A stretch of DNA of 64,000 nucleotides from JAVJSD01 sp040219575. Its GTDB lineage: Bacteria > Planctomycetota > Planctomycetia > Pirellulales > Pirellulaceae. Below the pieces are notes generated by a model that made no database searches, was not told where the DNA came from, and worked only from the letters and a program-made list of their open reading frames with translations. Every line of letters begins with the position of its first letter. The stretch's first letter is position 1. The DNA lies in assembly GCA_040219575.1 (NCBI GenBank), contig JAVJSD010000047.1:60964-124963 (forward strand), in the 5' to 3' direction. This document shows positions 11,080 to 19,646 of the stretch, in pieces. A program made the translations under genes and the position numbers.

Positions 11080-11969
11080 CCGCCGCCTCCCGGCCAGTAC
11101 GCGGCGATCTTCTCGCGCAGAAATCGCACGCTCTCCACGAGCTGATCGAACCCGTCGACGCCGTCTTCGATACTGATCCAGCCGTCGAAGCCGACGCCGG
11201 CGAGCTCACGAAAGATCGCGTCGTAGTCGTTCAGGCCCTTGCCGATCGTCCCGTGCCGCAGGCGTGATGCATAACCGACCGAATCCTCCTCGCCGCGCAA
11301 GTCCTCCAGCGTCCCCTCGGCCAAATAGCGGTCGCTGGCGTGCATCGTCAGCACGCGGTGCTTGACGCGCGACAACAACTCCAGCGGGTCGTCGCCGGCC
11401 AACAACGCGTTGCTGGGGTCGTAGTTCACGCCGAAATTCGGCGAGTCGACGCGCTCGACCAGGTCGCAGAAGACGTCTAGCTTCTGGGCGAACTCGGGAT
11501 GCCGCCAGTAGTTGTCCTTGTAGTGATTCTCGATCACCAGCACGACGCCGCGGCGTTCGGCGTGAGGCAGGCAGGCCGCAATCGAATCGGCGGCGTAGCG
11601 CAGCCCGTCTTCCCGAGACACCTCCGTCCGCCGTTGACCGCTCAATACGCGGCAATAGCCCGCGCCGAGCGCGGCCGCCATGTCGATGAATCCTTTCTCG
11701 CGCGCGATCTGCTCCCGGCGGAAGGCCGCGTCGGGGTGCGTAAAGTCGGGCGAACAGCAGAGCATCGGCAGCGCCAGACCGCGTCGCTCCGCAGATCGTC
11801 GAACGTCCCCCCAGTGGTCGGAATCCTGCAGGTCCAACATGCCGCTGTACATCTCCAATCCGTCGATGTCGAGCGTGGCGGCCATCTCGAACCAGTCCTC
11901 GAGCGACATCTGGCCCGTGACGCACAGCGCATCCATGTAGGCTTTGGGGAATGCTGCGAGCCGGGGCAT
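11076..11969 (-). CDS. Sugar phosphate isomerase/epimerase (AP endonuclease 2-type TIM barrel)
   Basis: The 297-residue product starts at the ATG at 11969 with GAGG upstream. Longer in-frame starts would read through low-complexity Arg-rich sequence and are rejected. Family marks include LEMYSGMLDLQ near the first strands, VLVIENHYKDN (Glu metal ligand), FGVNYDPSNAL, VLTMHASDR and WISIEDGVDG, together forming the metal site of xylose-isomerase-like TIM barrels. The substrate is unknown but likely a sugar or inositol derivative. It overlaps the release-factor-like gene by four bases. Confidence 0.88.
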   Translation of the reverse strand: MPRLAAFPKAYMDALCVTGQMSLEDWFEMAATLDIDGLEMYSGMLDLQDSDHWGDVRRSAERRGLALPMLCCSPDFTHPDAAFRREQIAREKGFIDMAAALGAGYCRVLSGQRRTEVSREDGLRYAADSIAACLPHAERRGVVLVIENHYKDNYWRHPEFAQKLDVFCDLVERVDSPNFGVNYDPSNALLAGDDPLELLSRVKHRVLTMHASDRYLAEGTLEDLRGEEDSVGYASRLRHGTIGKGLNDYDAIFRELAGVGFDGWISIEDGVDGFDQLVESVRFLREKIAAYWPGGGG

Positions 11970-12103
11970 GAACACCTCGCGACGGGAACCTGCGGTGATG
12001 GCGGTGGACTGCCGCATTCTCGCAGTCACTGCGAGATGTCGAAAGCCCGTCGGTCGTTCCATGCACGCGAGGTCGTCCCGCCGCCTTTGTCCCGATGCCC
12101 CAA

Positions 12104-13477
12104 TCAACCCAACAGGTGCTTGAGCGCCGCGTCGAGGCTGGCGTGGCGAAACCGATATCCCGACGCTTCCAGGGCGCGCGGAATCACGCGCGTGCTGGCG
12201 GTCAACAATGCGTCGGCCATTTCCCCCAGCGCCAGCCGCGCCGCCAGTCGCGGCATCGGCAGCAGGCAGGGACGGCGCAGCACGCGGGCCAGCGAGCGGG
12301 AGAACTCCAAGTTCGAGACCGGCGCCGGCGAGACGGCGTTCACCGCTCCGCGAAGCGAAGGCGTCATCAGCGCATGATGAATCGCGCCGACCAGGTCGTC
12401 GATCGAAATCCAGCTCCAGAATTGTCGCCCATCGCCGATTGGTCCGCCGCCTCCCAGGCGAAACGGCGTCAGCATCTTCGCCAGGGCGCCCCCCTTGGGG
12501 CTCAGCACGATGCCGATCCGCAGGTGCACCACGCGAACGCCCGCGTCTTCGGCCGGCCGGGTCGCCTCTTCCCACTGGCGACAGACCTCGGGCAGAAAGC
12601 CCGCGCCGCTCTCGCTCGCCTCGTCGAGCACTTCGGCGCCGCGATCGCCGTAGTAGCCAATCGCCGAGGCGCAAACGAGCGTCTTTGGTCCGTCGTGGCA
12701 AGCCGCCAAGGCGCGCGACAGGCTGCGCGTTCCCTCGACGCGGCTTTCCAGAATGCGTCGCTTCTTGGCTTTCGTCCACCGTCCGTCGGCGATGCTCTCG
12801 CCCGCCAGGTGCACGACCGCATCGAACCGACTCAGACGCGCTTGATCGATTTCACCGCTGGCGGGATTCCAGCCCAGTTCGTCGCCCGCAGGTTCGCCGC
12901 GCGTCAGCCGCGTCACGCAGTGGCCGCCGGTCGTCAGCAGGGGCGCGAGAGCCGAACCGACCAGGCCCGACGCGCCGGAGATCAGCACGCTGAGGGGCTT
13001 CACGCCGGCGAACCGCGCGTGGGCGGCGAGATCGGCGGCGGTCGTCTCGTGCCGATAGCGGAACATCCGCTCCAACCGCGATTGAACCAGACCGCGGCCG
13101 AGCAGGCGCCCCAACGCACCACCGGGACACGCATACTCGATGCGATCCTCCAACACGCAGCCGGTCGGTCCCTCCGGCCGGAACGCGTGCCGGTGATCCC
13201 AGTGGGCGAAGGGCCCCTCGAGTTGCACATCGCGAAACATCTCGCCGCGCCGGTAGTCGCGATGCTCGACGAGCCACCGCAGCGACAGCGGCCCCAACTG
13301 GTTCACCAACTCCACGCGCTGTCCTTCGCCGATGCCTCCGCCGGCGCTAACCACGCGCACGTTCTCCCACGGGGGAATCAGCCGGTCGAAAGCACCGGGC
13401 CGTTCGTGCCAGGCGAAGGCTTCCGCGGCCGACGTCGGCAAGGCTGTCGATTGCACGAACTCGTCGTTGGTCATCAT
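12104..13477 (-). CDS. TIGR01777 family NAD(P)-dependent epimerase/oxidoreductase with N-terminal SRPBCC domain
   Basis: The 457-residue protein has two parts. Residues 1-150 form a polyketide cyclase/SRPBCC-like ligand pocket (AWHERPGAFDRLIPPWENV). Residues about 158-457 form an extended short-chain dehydrogenase with the Rossmann motif VLISGASGLVGSAL, the conserved VHLAGESIADGRW, the ASAIGYYGDRG active-site region and a WSWISIDDL stretch. The two-domain arrangement is common for this family. Its true substrate is not established. Two adjacent ATG codons follow a GGAGG site. The first overlaps the stop of the sigma gene (ATGA), so the two are co-translated. Confidence 0.9.
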   Translation of the reverse strand: MMTNDEFVQSTALPTSAAEAFAWHERPGAFDRLIPPWENVRVVSAGGGIGEGQRVELVNQLGPLSLRWLVEHRDYRRGEMFRDVQLEGPFAHWDHRHAFRPEGPTGCVLEDRIEYACPGGALGRLLGRGLVQSRLERMFRYRHETTAADLAAHARFAGVKPLSVLISGASGLVGSALAPLLTTGGHCVTRLTRGEPAGDELGWNPASGEIDQARLSRFDAVVHLAGESIADGRWTKAKKRRILESRVEGTRSLSRALAACHDGPKTLVCASAIGYYGDRGAEVLDEASESGAGFLPEVCRQWEEATRPAEDAGVRVVHLRIGIVLSPKGGALAKMLTPFRLGGGGPIGDGRQFWSWISIDDLVGAIHHALMTPSLRGAVNAVSPAPVSNLEFSRSLARVLRRPCLLPMPRLAARLALGEMADALLTASTRVIPRALEASGYRFRHASLDAALKHLLG

Positions 13478-14448
13478 CCTCTACCTCCGGGCTCGTCCAG
13501 GGGTATTTCCTGGGCCAGTTGTCGCAACTTGTCGATGGCGCGCTTCTCCAACTGGCGGACGCGCTCCTTGCAGATGCCGAACCGCTGGGCCAGTTTCGCC
13601 AGCGTCTGCACTTGGCGCTCGTCGCCCATCGCGAAACGGGCCTGAACGATGGCTTGCTCGCGATCGTCGAGTTGCGCGAGTATCGCGTGCAACGACGACT
13701 GCAACTGCTCCCAACGAGCCTGTGAGTAGGCGCCCGACGGCCCCTCGCCCAGCCAGACGGATAGCGCTTCCTCGGGAGTAGCCCGAAATCGCTCGTCCTC
13801 TTCCTTGCGGCGGCTCACCCAACGCACCATCGCTCGTTGAATCGCCCGCGTGGCGTACGTGCTGAAGCGAAATCCTCGGTCGTAGTCGAACTTGTCCACG
13901 GCCCGCAGCAGGGTGAAGATCCCCTCGTCAATGAGATCGTCGAGCGTGTAGCGGCTGCCCGCGAATCGTTTCGCGATGGAGACCACCAGTCGCAGGTTCG
14001 ACTGCACGATGCGATTGCGAAGCCTCGTCGCCTCCTCGACAAGCCATTCGGCGCGGTCGATCAGTTCGCGCTTCGGCCGCGCATCGTCGATCCGCTGTCG
14101 CAGGGCATGAGCCCGGAACTTGGCGAGATTCATGCGGCGGAAAAGTTCGGCTTCCAGCGTCGACGTCAACAGCGGAGCGCTGCACAAGGCGGTCAAGGTG
14201 CCTCCGGTTCGCAGCGTGTTGTCGCGTTCGCTTGTCTCGGCGGCGGGCGACGCCGCGTCCTCCGCAAGCCGGGTCGGAAAATCGGCGTCCACCGCTTCCT
14301 CGCGGAATTGCGGGTTGTCGATAAACTCAATTTCCGTCTGCAACAGGCGCCGGGCACGCCGACGAAGGTCGCCGCGCGGCGATCGTTTGTCCGATGCCGC
14401 AGTGCGCGATGGAGTGTTGGAGGTGGAATCAGCCGAAACGACGATCAT
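13474..14448 (-). CDS. Sigma-70 family RNA polymerase sigma factor (group 3/4-like, non-ECF)
   Basis: The 324-residue protein has region 2 at about 145-215 (NLRLVVSIAKRFAGSRYTLD, DLIDEGIFTLLRAVDKFDYD, FRFSTYATRAIQRAM) and region 4 at about 255-315 with DDREQAIVQARFAMG and the helix-turn-helix FGICKERVRQLEKRAIDKLR. Region 1.1 is absent and region 3 is short. The N-terminal 100 residues are low-complexity, with a NPQFREEA-like segment. It is divergent from the CarH-like regulator gene, whose product may control it by analogy with LitR/CarH-linked sigma genes, and it is translationally coupled to the oxidoreductase downstream. Confidence 0.9.
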   Translation of the reverse strand: MIVVSADSTSNTPSRTAASDKRSPRGDLRRRARRLLQTEIEFIDNPQFREEAVDADFPTRLAEDAASPAAETSERDNTLRTGGTLTALCSAPLLTSTLEAELFRRMNLAKFRAHALRQRIDDARPKRELIDRAEWLVEEATRLRNRIVQSNLRLVVSIAKRFAGSRYTLDDLIDEGIFTLLRAVDKFDYDRGFRFSTYATRAIQRAMVRWVSRRKEEDERFRATPEEALSVWLGEGPSGAYSQARWEQLQSSLHAILAQLDDREQAIVQARFAMGDERQVQTLAKLAQRFGICKERVRQLEKRAIDKLRQLAQEIPLDEPGGRG

Positions 14449-14727
14449 CGCGGGGGATCCTGTAAGTCAGTGGCCGCAGCGTACTAGCCAACCATTAAAA
14501 TCGTCCAATTCGTTCATTGAAGCCTACCGCACTCCGATCGGGCACGCAACCAAAAAAATCGTTCAAAACGTTCTTTCAGGCCGGCTTCCGGATGGAAAGG
14601 CAATATTGCAAGGGAGTTACGGCGAAAGGAACGTTGACGAGGGTTGCCGGCCGGTTAGACTGCGTTCAGCGGCAGGCGACCGATTCGCTTCCAAAACCGT
14701 CCAGCCCGTGCACACGGTAAAACGCCG
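14449..14727. promoter_or_regulatory. Shared promoter region of divergent sigma and CarH-like genes
   Basis: The 279 bases lie between two divergent start codons, so both promoters must be here. The part at about 14490-14640 is unusually A+T-rich for this window and contains several related short words: tcgttcatt, tcgttcaaaacgttct and gaacgttgac. These repeats of CGTTC/GAACG could be operators for the MerR/CarH-type regulator. This is inferred from position and repetition only. Confidence 0.4.
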
Positions 14728-15660
14728 ATGCCACGTCAATTGACCCCCAAACAAGTGGCTCGCGCCACAGGCGTCAGCGAGTCCTCGATCAAGCGCTGGT
14801 GTGACGACGGACGCATTGCAACGGTGCGGACGGCGGGCGGCCATCGCCGCATTCTGACCGGCACGGTGCTCGAGTTCCTCCGCGAGTCGGGCCACCCCCT
14901 CAGCGATCCGACGGTTTTGGGACTCCCCGCCACAACCGGCAAGGGACCGCGGACGCTGGAGAAGGCGCAGGGGCAGATGCTCGAGGCGCTGAAGACCGGG
15001 GACGAGGTGGTCTGCCGGCAAGTGGTGTTCGACCTGCTGCTGTCGGGCCACCGGGTCAGCGTCATCTGCGATGAAGTCATCGCCGAAAGCTTTCACCAGA
15101 TCGGCGATGCATGGGACTGCGGGGAGTTGCAGGTCTATCGCGAACGCCGCGCCTGCGAAGTCGCTGTCCGCGTCCTGCACGAGGTTCGGCGAGGCCTGGC
15201 CGCCCGCGCGTCGGGAGCGCCGCTGGCGATGGGAGCGGCGCCCTCGGGCGATTACTACACGCTGCCGACCGCCATGGTCGAATTGACGCTCCGCGACCGC
15301 GGGTGGGGAGCGGTTTCGCTGGGAAGCAATCTCCCCTTCGACACGCTCCGCGCGGCGATCGTCGACCACCGGCCGCGGTTGTTCTGGTTGAGCGTCTCGC
15401 ACCTCGCCTGTGAAGCGTCGTTTCTCGAGGGATACGCCTCCCTGGTCGAGACGGCCGGCGCCGCGACCGCCATCGCGGTGGGAGGCCGCGCTTTGACCGA
15501 AGACGTGCGGCGGCGGATGACATTCGCGGCCCATTGCGACACGCTATCGCAACTCGAGTCGTTCGCCGCGGCGCTGTGGACTCCAACATCGTCCGCTGCG
15601 AAGGACGACGCCCCCGCGGAGCAAAGCGCCGAGATGGCGGACGCCGACGGTGAATCCTAG
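14728..15660 (+). CDS. MerR-type regulator with B12-binding-like domain (CarH/LitR-like, cobalamin His replaced)
   Basis: The 310-residue protein has an N-terminal winged helix (TPKQVARATGVSESSIKRWC, then AGGHRRI). A helical cap follows with Trp129 and Glu139 in IGDAWDCGELQVYRERRACE. The Rossmann-like cobalamin domain covers about 165-285. CarH-like photoreceptors have GExHEL with a His that coordinates B12; here the segment is GDYYTLPTAMVE, so Tyr177 takes that place. The EH pair in the cap is E139-R140. The fold is kept but B12 binding, at least in the standard base-off/His-on mode, is probably lost. It faces the divergent sigma-70 gene. The start ATG has no strong ribosome site. Confidence 0.83.
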   Translation: MPRQLTPKQVARATGVSESSIKRWCDDGRIATVRTAGGHRRILTGTVLEFLRESGHPLSDPTVLGLPATTGKGPRTLEKAQGQMLEALKTGDEVVCRQVVFDLLLSGHRVSVICDEVIAESFHQIGDAWDCGELQVYRERRACEVAVRVLHEVRRGLAARASGAPLAMGAAPSGDYYTLPTAMVELTLRDRGWGAVSLGSNLPFDTLRAAIVDHRPRLFWLSVSHLACEASFLEGYASLVETAGAATAIAVGGRALTEDVRRRMTFAAHCDTLSQLESFAAALWTPTSSAAKDDAPAEQSAEMADADGES

Positions 15661-15685
15661 CGCGGCGTTATCTCTAAGATTACAG

Positions 15686-15768
15686 GTAGCAGAAGTCGTG
15701 AGACTTCTCGAACTGCCGTCGTTGCACCGAACTGCCGAACGCTGATGAGCGCTCACGAGTTCGACTAC
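15686..15768. repeat. Palindromic repeat family A, copy 1
   Basis: The element starts with GTAGCAGAAGTCGTGAGACT and ends with CTCACGAGTTCGACTAC, giving inverted ends GTAG...CTAC and an internal hairpin AGAAGTC-GTGA-GACTTCT. The same layout is found at 19520-19582 and 19647-19719. Copy 1 lies just after the octaheme gene and the two others just before the Rieske gene, so the family brackets the bc-complex genes. Confidence 0.75.
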
Positions 15769-15851
15769 CTTACAATCAAGACGTCACAAGGCGCTCGCGA
15801 ACCCAGTTCACTGCAATCAAAAGCGCAACGGGTCAGGTATCCCGCGCCCGG

Positions 15852-17474
15852 CTATTGGGCGGCCGGCTCCTGTTCGGCTTTCTTCGCCGATTCGAACCAT
15901 TGGTGCTCGGGCCGCGCCAGGATGTCGTCGATGACGGTCAGCACCGCGTCCGCCTGCTCCTGCTTCCCATCCTCCTCGGCGGCATGCCGGGCGATTTCAC
16001 GGGCTTGCGGAATCAGCTCCTGATAGAACCGCTCGGCGACCTCGTACATGCCGTGCCAGTGGGCGTAGTCGGGCGCCATCATCGAGGCCCCATGGCGAGC
16101 GCGGCGTCCCTCGTGATGCCAGAGGTAGAACCAGGTCCATTCGATTTCCTCGTCGAAGTCCTGCGGCGTGATCAACTCTCCCGCGCGCAGCGCCGCCATC
16201 ACCTGCTGACCCGGCTTGGCGAATTTCTCGTTGTAGTTGATCACGAAATCGTCGTACTGTTTGTAAAAGGCGTCGACGTAGTTCTGCGTGTGGCAGTTGA
16301 GGCAAACCTTGTACATCTCCTGACGCTTCTCCTGCCAGGTGTTTTTCACCAACTCCTTCCGCTTCTCGGGATCGGTTTCCTTCACGACGGCGCCGTGTTC
16401 ATCGGTGTCCATCACGAGACTCACCGGCGGACGATTCGTCCACGAGATCCGGCGGCCGGGATCGTGCGTCACCGGACCGCCGTTCTTGTTGGCCGACATG
16501 TGGCACGAGGCGCAAGTCGGGGCTTGCGTGTAGTCCTCGCCCAGCACCCACTCCTTGGCGTCCAGATTCATGTGCGCCTTCAGGTCGCGGTAGGCCACGC
16601 CGTGCTTCGATTCTTCGTAGATCTCTTTTTGTGGATGGTCGGGCCCCAGGTGGCACTTGCCGCAGTTCTCCGGCTGGCGGGCCCGCCGCGGCGAGAAATC
16701 GTGCCGCGAATGGCAGGCCGAGCAGGAGCCGAGTGAACCGTCGAGATTGAGCCGCCCGATGCCGGTGTTGGGCCACGAACCGGCCGCCAGTTCGGGCCTT
16801 CCCTGGGAGTTGCGTTTGATGCGGGCCACCGCGTCGGCGTTGGTGGGCTGACCTTTCTTGGGGCCGTCCTCGGTGTTGGGCTGAAGCTGCTCGAAGGTGA
16901 TCAGGCCCCCGTCCTTCGCCGCCAGCGCGACCTTGCTGCCGTGACACTGCTTACACCCGACTTCCACGCTGGCCATGCCGTTGACCATCGTCACGTCGCG
17001 GCCGGGCGTGGGCGAATGGGGGTTGAACGGCGTGCGGGCGCCTTCGACGGTTTCGGCCAGGAAGTTGTCGAGCGAAGCCAGGATGTTGCCCGCCTTGGCG
17101 TGGTGGCTGTGCTCGAATTCGTCGAACTCCTTGGGATGGCAGCGGCCGCAATCGAGGGGCGTGACGATCGTGGCGATGTGCACGCCGTAGTGGTTGAAGG
17201 CGTCGGCATCGGCCTCCTGGGCCATGTGGCAATCAACGCAGCCGACGCCCTTCTCGGCGTGCGTGCTCCCTTTCCAGTGGTCGATGATGCCGGGCGAACT
17301 CTCTTGATGGCATTTGACGCATTGCTGCGAACTGACGGGCACGACGGCCGAATGGGGCGCCAGTCCGGCTTCCTCGCGGCGGCGGTTCACTTCGACCCAC
17401 TGCACCAACAACAGCGAGGCCAGAAAGGCGAACCCCAGCACGCCGATAATGATCTGCTTGGCTTTCCAACTCAT
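15852..17474 (-). CDS. Octaheme c-type cytochrome, hydroxylamine oxidoreductase (HAO)-like, membrane-anchored
   Basis: The 540-residue protein has an N-terminal hydrophobic anchor (6-25) and eight CxxCH motifs, with first Cys at 52, 79, 109, 174, 251, 271, 321 and 391. The C-terminal helical part contains FYLWHHEGRRARHGASMM and PDYAHWHG, segments typical of HAO-family octaheme proteins. Tyr470 is at the position expected for the tyrosine that cross-links the active-site haem in true HAO, but this needs alignment. No cytochrome c1 gene is present: this gene directly follows Rieske and cytochrome b, suggesting it replaces c1 as electron acceptor, as in anammox Rieske/b complexes with HAO-like subunits. 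Activity on nitrogen compounds is not shown. Confidence 0.9.
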   Translation of the reverse strand: MSWKAKQIIIGVLGFAFLASLLLVQWVEVNRRREEAGLAPHSAVVPVSSQQCVKCHQESSPGIIDHWKGSTHAEKGVGCVDCHMAQEADADAFNHYGVHIATIVTPLDCGRCHPKEFDEFEHSHHAKAGNILASLDNFLAETVEGARTPFNPHSPTPGRDVTMVNGMASVEVGCKQCHGSKVALAAKDGGLITFEQLQPNTEDGPKKGQPTNADAVARIKRNSQGRPELAAGSWPNTGIGRLNLDGSLGSCSACHSRHDFSPRRARQPENCGKCHLGPDHPQKEIYEESKHGVAYRDLKAHMNLDAKEWVLGEDYTQAPTCASCHMSANKNGGPVTHDPGRRISWTNRPPVSLVMDTDEHGAVVKETDPEKRKELVKNTWQEKRQEMYKVCLNCHTQNYVDAFYKQYDDFVINYNEKFAKPGQQVMAALRAGELITPQDFDEEIEWTWFYLWHHEGRRARHGASMMAPDYAHWHGMYEVAERFYQELIPQAREIARHAAEEDGKQEQADAVLTVIDDILARPEHQWFESAKKAEQEPAAQ

Positions 17475-17534
17475 AGTCGATTGTCGTGGAGAGAGTGGGG
17501 AGAGGGGAATAGCTTTTCGGAAAGGGTCGGTGCG

Positions 17535-18581
17535 TCAGTGCGCGACGACGGCCTCCCAGACAGTCAGTCCAATCAGCAGCAGCGTGGCGACGATGCCGAT
17601 GTAAATGCTGGCGTCCTGCCAGCGCGTCACACGGCGGATCAGCCCGTCGATCCAGGGCCAGACGAACATGGCGCCCACGATGAGGCCCATACTCAGCACG
17701 GCGAACGACAGTCCCCACAGCTTCAACCAGCGAAAGGAGACGTAAAAGAACCATTCGGGCTTGATGACTTCCGGCGTCACCAACGGGTTGGCCTTGGGGC
17801 CCATGTCGGCGGGAAACACGATGGCCAGCGTGTTGAGCAGCAGCATGAGCACCAGCCCCATGATCAACTCGGTGCCGATGTGCTCTGGAAAGAAATCGAA
17901 GTGGTCCGGTTCGCCTTCCCGCTCGTCGCCCATGCGGAACTCGGTGACGCCGTGCAGACGTATCAGCAGGATATGCACGCCCAGCAGCAGAATCAGCGTG
18001 ACGGGGAGGATGGCGGCGTGCAGCACGTAGAATCGCGAGAGCGTGCTCTCGTTGTATTCGGCGCCGCCGAGCAGCAGGTTCTTCAGATAGCCGCCGACCA
18101 GCGGGATCGAGCCCGAGATGTTGCCGGCGACGGTGGTGCCCCAGAAACTCGGCTGATCGTAGACGAGGCTGTAGCCGGTGAAGCCGATCAGCAGCGTCAC
18201 GCACAGCAGGCACATGCCGATCATCCAATTGATTTCCCGCGGGCGACGGTAAGCGCCGGTGAAATACACTCGCATCTGGTGCAGGATCACCGCCGCGATC
18301 ATGAACGTGGCGCCCCACTTGTGCAGGCTGCGAAAGTACCAGCCGAACATCACGTCGTCGGTGATGTGGGCGATCGACTGGTACGCCGTCGTCGGCGAGG
18401 CCTGATAGTAGAACGCCAACAGGATGCCGGTGATGATCTGCACCACCAGCAGGTACGCCGGGGTGCCTCCCAGGCAGAACCACCAGCGGCGCATGTGGTT
18501 CGGCACCGGTTCGTTCGTCAATTCACGCAATACGTGCCCGCGAATTGGAATCCGTTCCGCCAGCCAGGGTCCAATTCCCAT
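17535..18581 (-). CDS. Cytochrome b of a bc-type complex (N- and C-terminal domains in one chain)
   Basis: The start is the ATG at 18581; the longer in-frame extension reads antisense through the Rieske repeat tail and is rejected. The 348-residue protein has about eight transmembrane helices. Haem-ligand histidines are visible in HKWGATFMIAAVILHQMRVY and in the fourth helix region (RFYVLHAAILP, LLGVHILLIRLHG). The C-terminal half carries VTPEVIKPEWFFYVSFRWLK, the PEWF/Y quinol-site motif, with KPEW in place of the common PEWY. It transfers electrons from quinol to the Rieske centre and across the membrane. Start is seven bases after the Rieske stop, so one operon. Confidence 0.92.
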   Translation of the reverse strand: MGIGPWLAERIPIRGHVLRELTNEPVPNHMRRWWFCLGGTPAYLLVVQIITGILLAFYYQASPTTAYQSIAHITDDVMFGWYFRSLHKWGATFMIAAVILHQMRVYFTGAYRRPREINWMIGMCLLCVTLLIGFTGYSLVYDQPSFWGTTVAGNISGSIPLVGGYLKNLLLGGAEYNESTLSRFYVLHAAILPVTLILLLGVHILLIRLHGVTEFRMGDEREGEPDHFDFFPEHIGTELIMGLVLMLLLNTLAIVFPADMGPKANPLVTPEVIKPEWFFYVSFRWLKLWGLSFAVLSMGLIVGAMFVWPWIDGLIRRVTRWQDASIYIGIVATLLLIGLTVWEAVVAH

Positions 18582-18588
18582 CGTCGGT

Positions 18589-19317
18589 TCAAGCCTCCTC
18601 GACGGCGGGAGGACAGACGCTGCACGGCGATGGCGCCATCGTCTCGCGCCCTTGCCGTGCGATCTCTTCGGCCGCGGGCTCTTCGGCTGCGGGCTCTTCG
18701 GCTGCGGGCTCTTCGGACGCGGGCCGCACGTCGCACGCCACCTGCCCCTTGTCGCCGAGGCGATGCAGAGGAACCTCCACAAACACAAGTCCGCCTTCGA
18801 CGCTCACGCGAAACTTGGTGAGCGGCTGGTTGGCCGTCTTGGGAGGCCCCAGAATCGGATTTCCCTGGCGGTCGAAGGCGCCGTTGTGGCAGGGGCAGAA
18901 GAAACGATCGTTCTGCGACTCCCAATGCACCTGACATCCGAGGTGGGGACAGATGCTCGACAGCGCCACGAAATCACCGGCCGCCTCTCCCTCGCCTTGC
19001 CGCGCCACCACGACCTTGGCGCCCGACGGCGCCGTGTAATCCAGCGCATCGCCGGGTTTTAGCTGCGAGGCGACGGCGACAAATTGCCACCCGACCTGCG
19101 ACTCATCGCGGTACAGGTACTCGACGGCCATGGCCGCCAAGGCGCCGTAGCCGGCGATCAGGCCTCCCGACATCACCGCCGTAGCGCCGAGCGAAAGAAA
19201 ATCCCGCCGATGCGTGTCGCCGTCCGGAGAGGCCGGCGCGCCCGATTGGCGCTGCGGCTGAGGCTCTTCTGGCTGCAATTCCGATTCGCTCATCACGTCG
19301 TCGCTGGCTCCCTCCAT
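18589..19317 (-). CDS. Rieske 2Fe-2S protein with Tat signal and acidic repeat tail
   Basis: The 242-residue protein has a twin-arginine anchor (HRRDFLSLGATAVMSGG, 37-53). The 2Fe-2S site uses CPHLGC (Cys123, His125, Cys128) and CPCHNGAF (Cys141, Cys143, His144). Iron ligands are Cys123, His125, Cys141 and His144; Cys128-Cys143 is the usual disulfide. After about residue 195 comes a tail of three EEPAA units and a final CSVC motif, not normally present in Rieske proteins. It is the first of the Rieske, cytochrome b and octaheme genes. An alternative ATG lies at 19293. Confidence 0.93.
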   Translation of the reverse strand: MEGASDDVMSESELQPEEPQPQRQSGAPASPDGDTHRRDFLSLGATAVMSGGLIAGYGALAAMAVEYLYRDESQVGWQFVAVASQLKPGDALDYTAPSGAKVVVARQGEGEAAGDFVALSSICPHLGCQVHWESQNDRFFCPCHNGAFDRQGNPILGPPKTANQPLTKFRVSVEGGLVFVEVPLHRLGDKGQVACDVRPASEEPAAEEPAAEEPAAEEIARQGRETMAPSPCSVCPPAVEEA

Positions 19318-19519
19318 TCGATCACGCTGCGTATTCGGTGAAGCGTCCTACCGCGTGATCTTTAGACCACACTCCATCCTGGTTGGTGAGACGCCATCGA
19401 GCGACGGCGCTGCAGCAAGGAACGCGCTGCAAGATGGTCTCATGAATCGCCCCCCGGCGTCAAGCCGCTTTTCACTTTTCGCGACCGGCTTTCCGCGGCC
19501 AAAATTTTTTCGGAACTTC

Positions 19520-19582
19520 GTAGCGGAAGTCGTGAGACTTCCGACGGCATTGGAATAAGCAGCTCTCACGAGTTCGGCCACC
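19520..19582. repeat. Palindromic repeat family A, copy 2
   Basis: It begins GTAGCGGAAGTCGTGAGACT and ends CTCACGAGTTCGGCCACC. It has the same hairpin arms as copies at 15686 and 19647, with a shorter centre. Confidence 0.72.
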
Positions 19583-19646
19583 AATCGATTTGCCATGTCC
19601 GCGTTTCCAGACGAAGCCTGGCGCTCCGTTCCAACGAAAAATGGGG

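Noticed and set aside
15852..17474. Claim of ammonia oxidation or anammox metabolism
   Set aside because: HAO-like octaheme proteins exist in many bacteria that do not oxidise ammonia, and no hydrazine or ammonia oxidation genes are in the window.
16941..18821. Plus-strand frame of over 600 codons opposite cytochrome b and the octaheme gene
   Set aside because: The opposite strand encodes proteins with haem motifs and membrane helices. This frame has Gln/His/Arg-rich composition and no domain.
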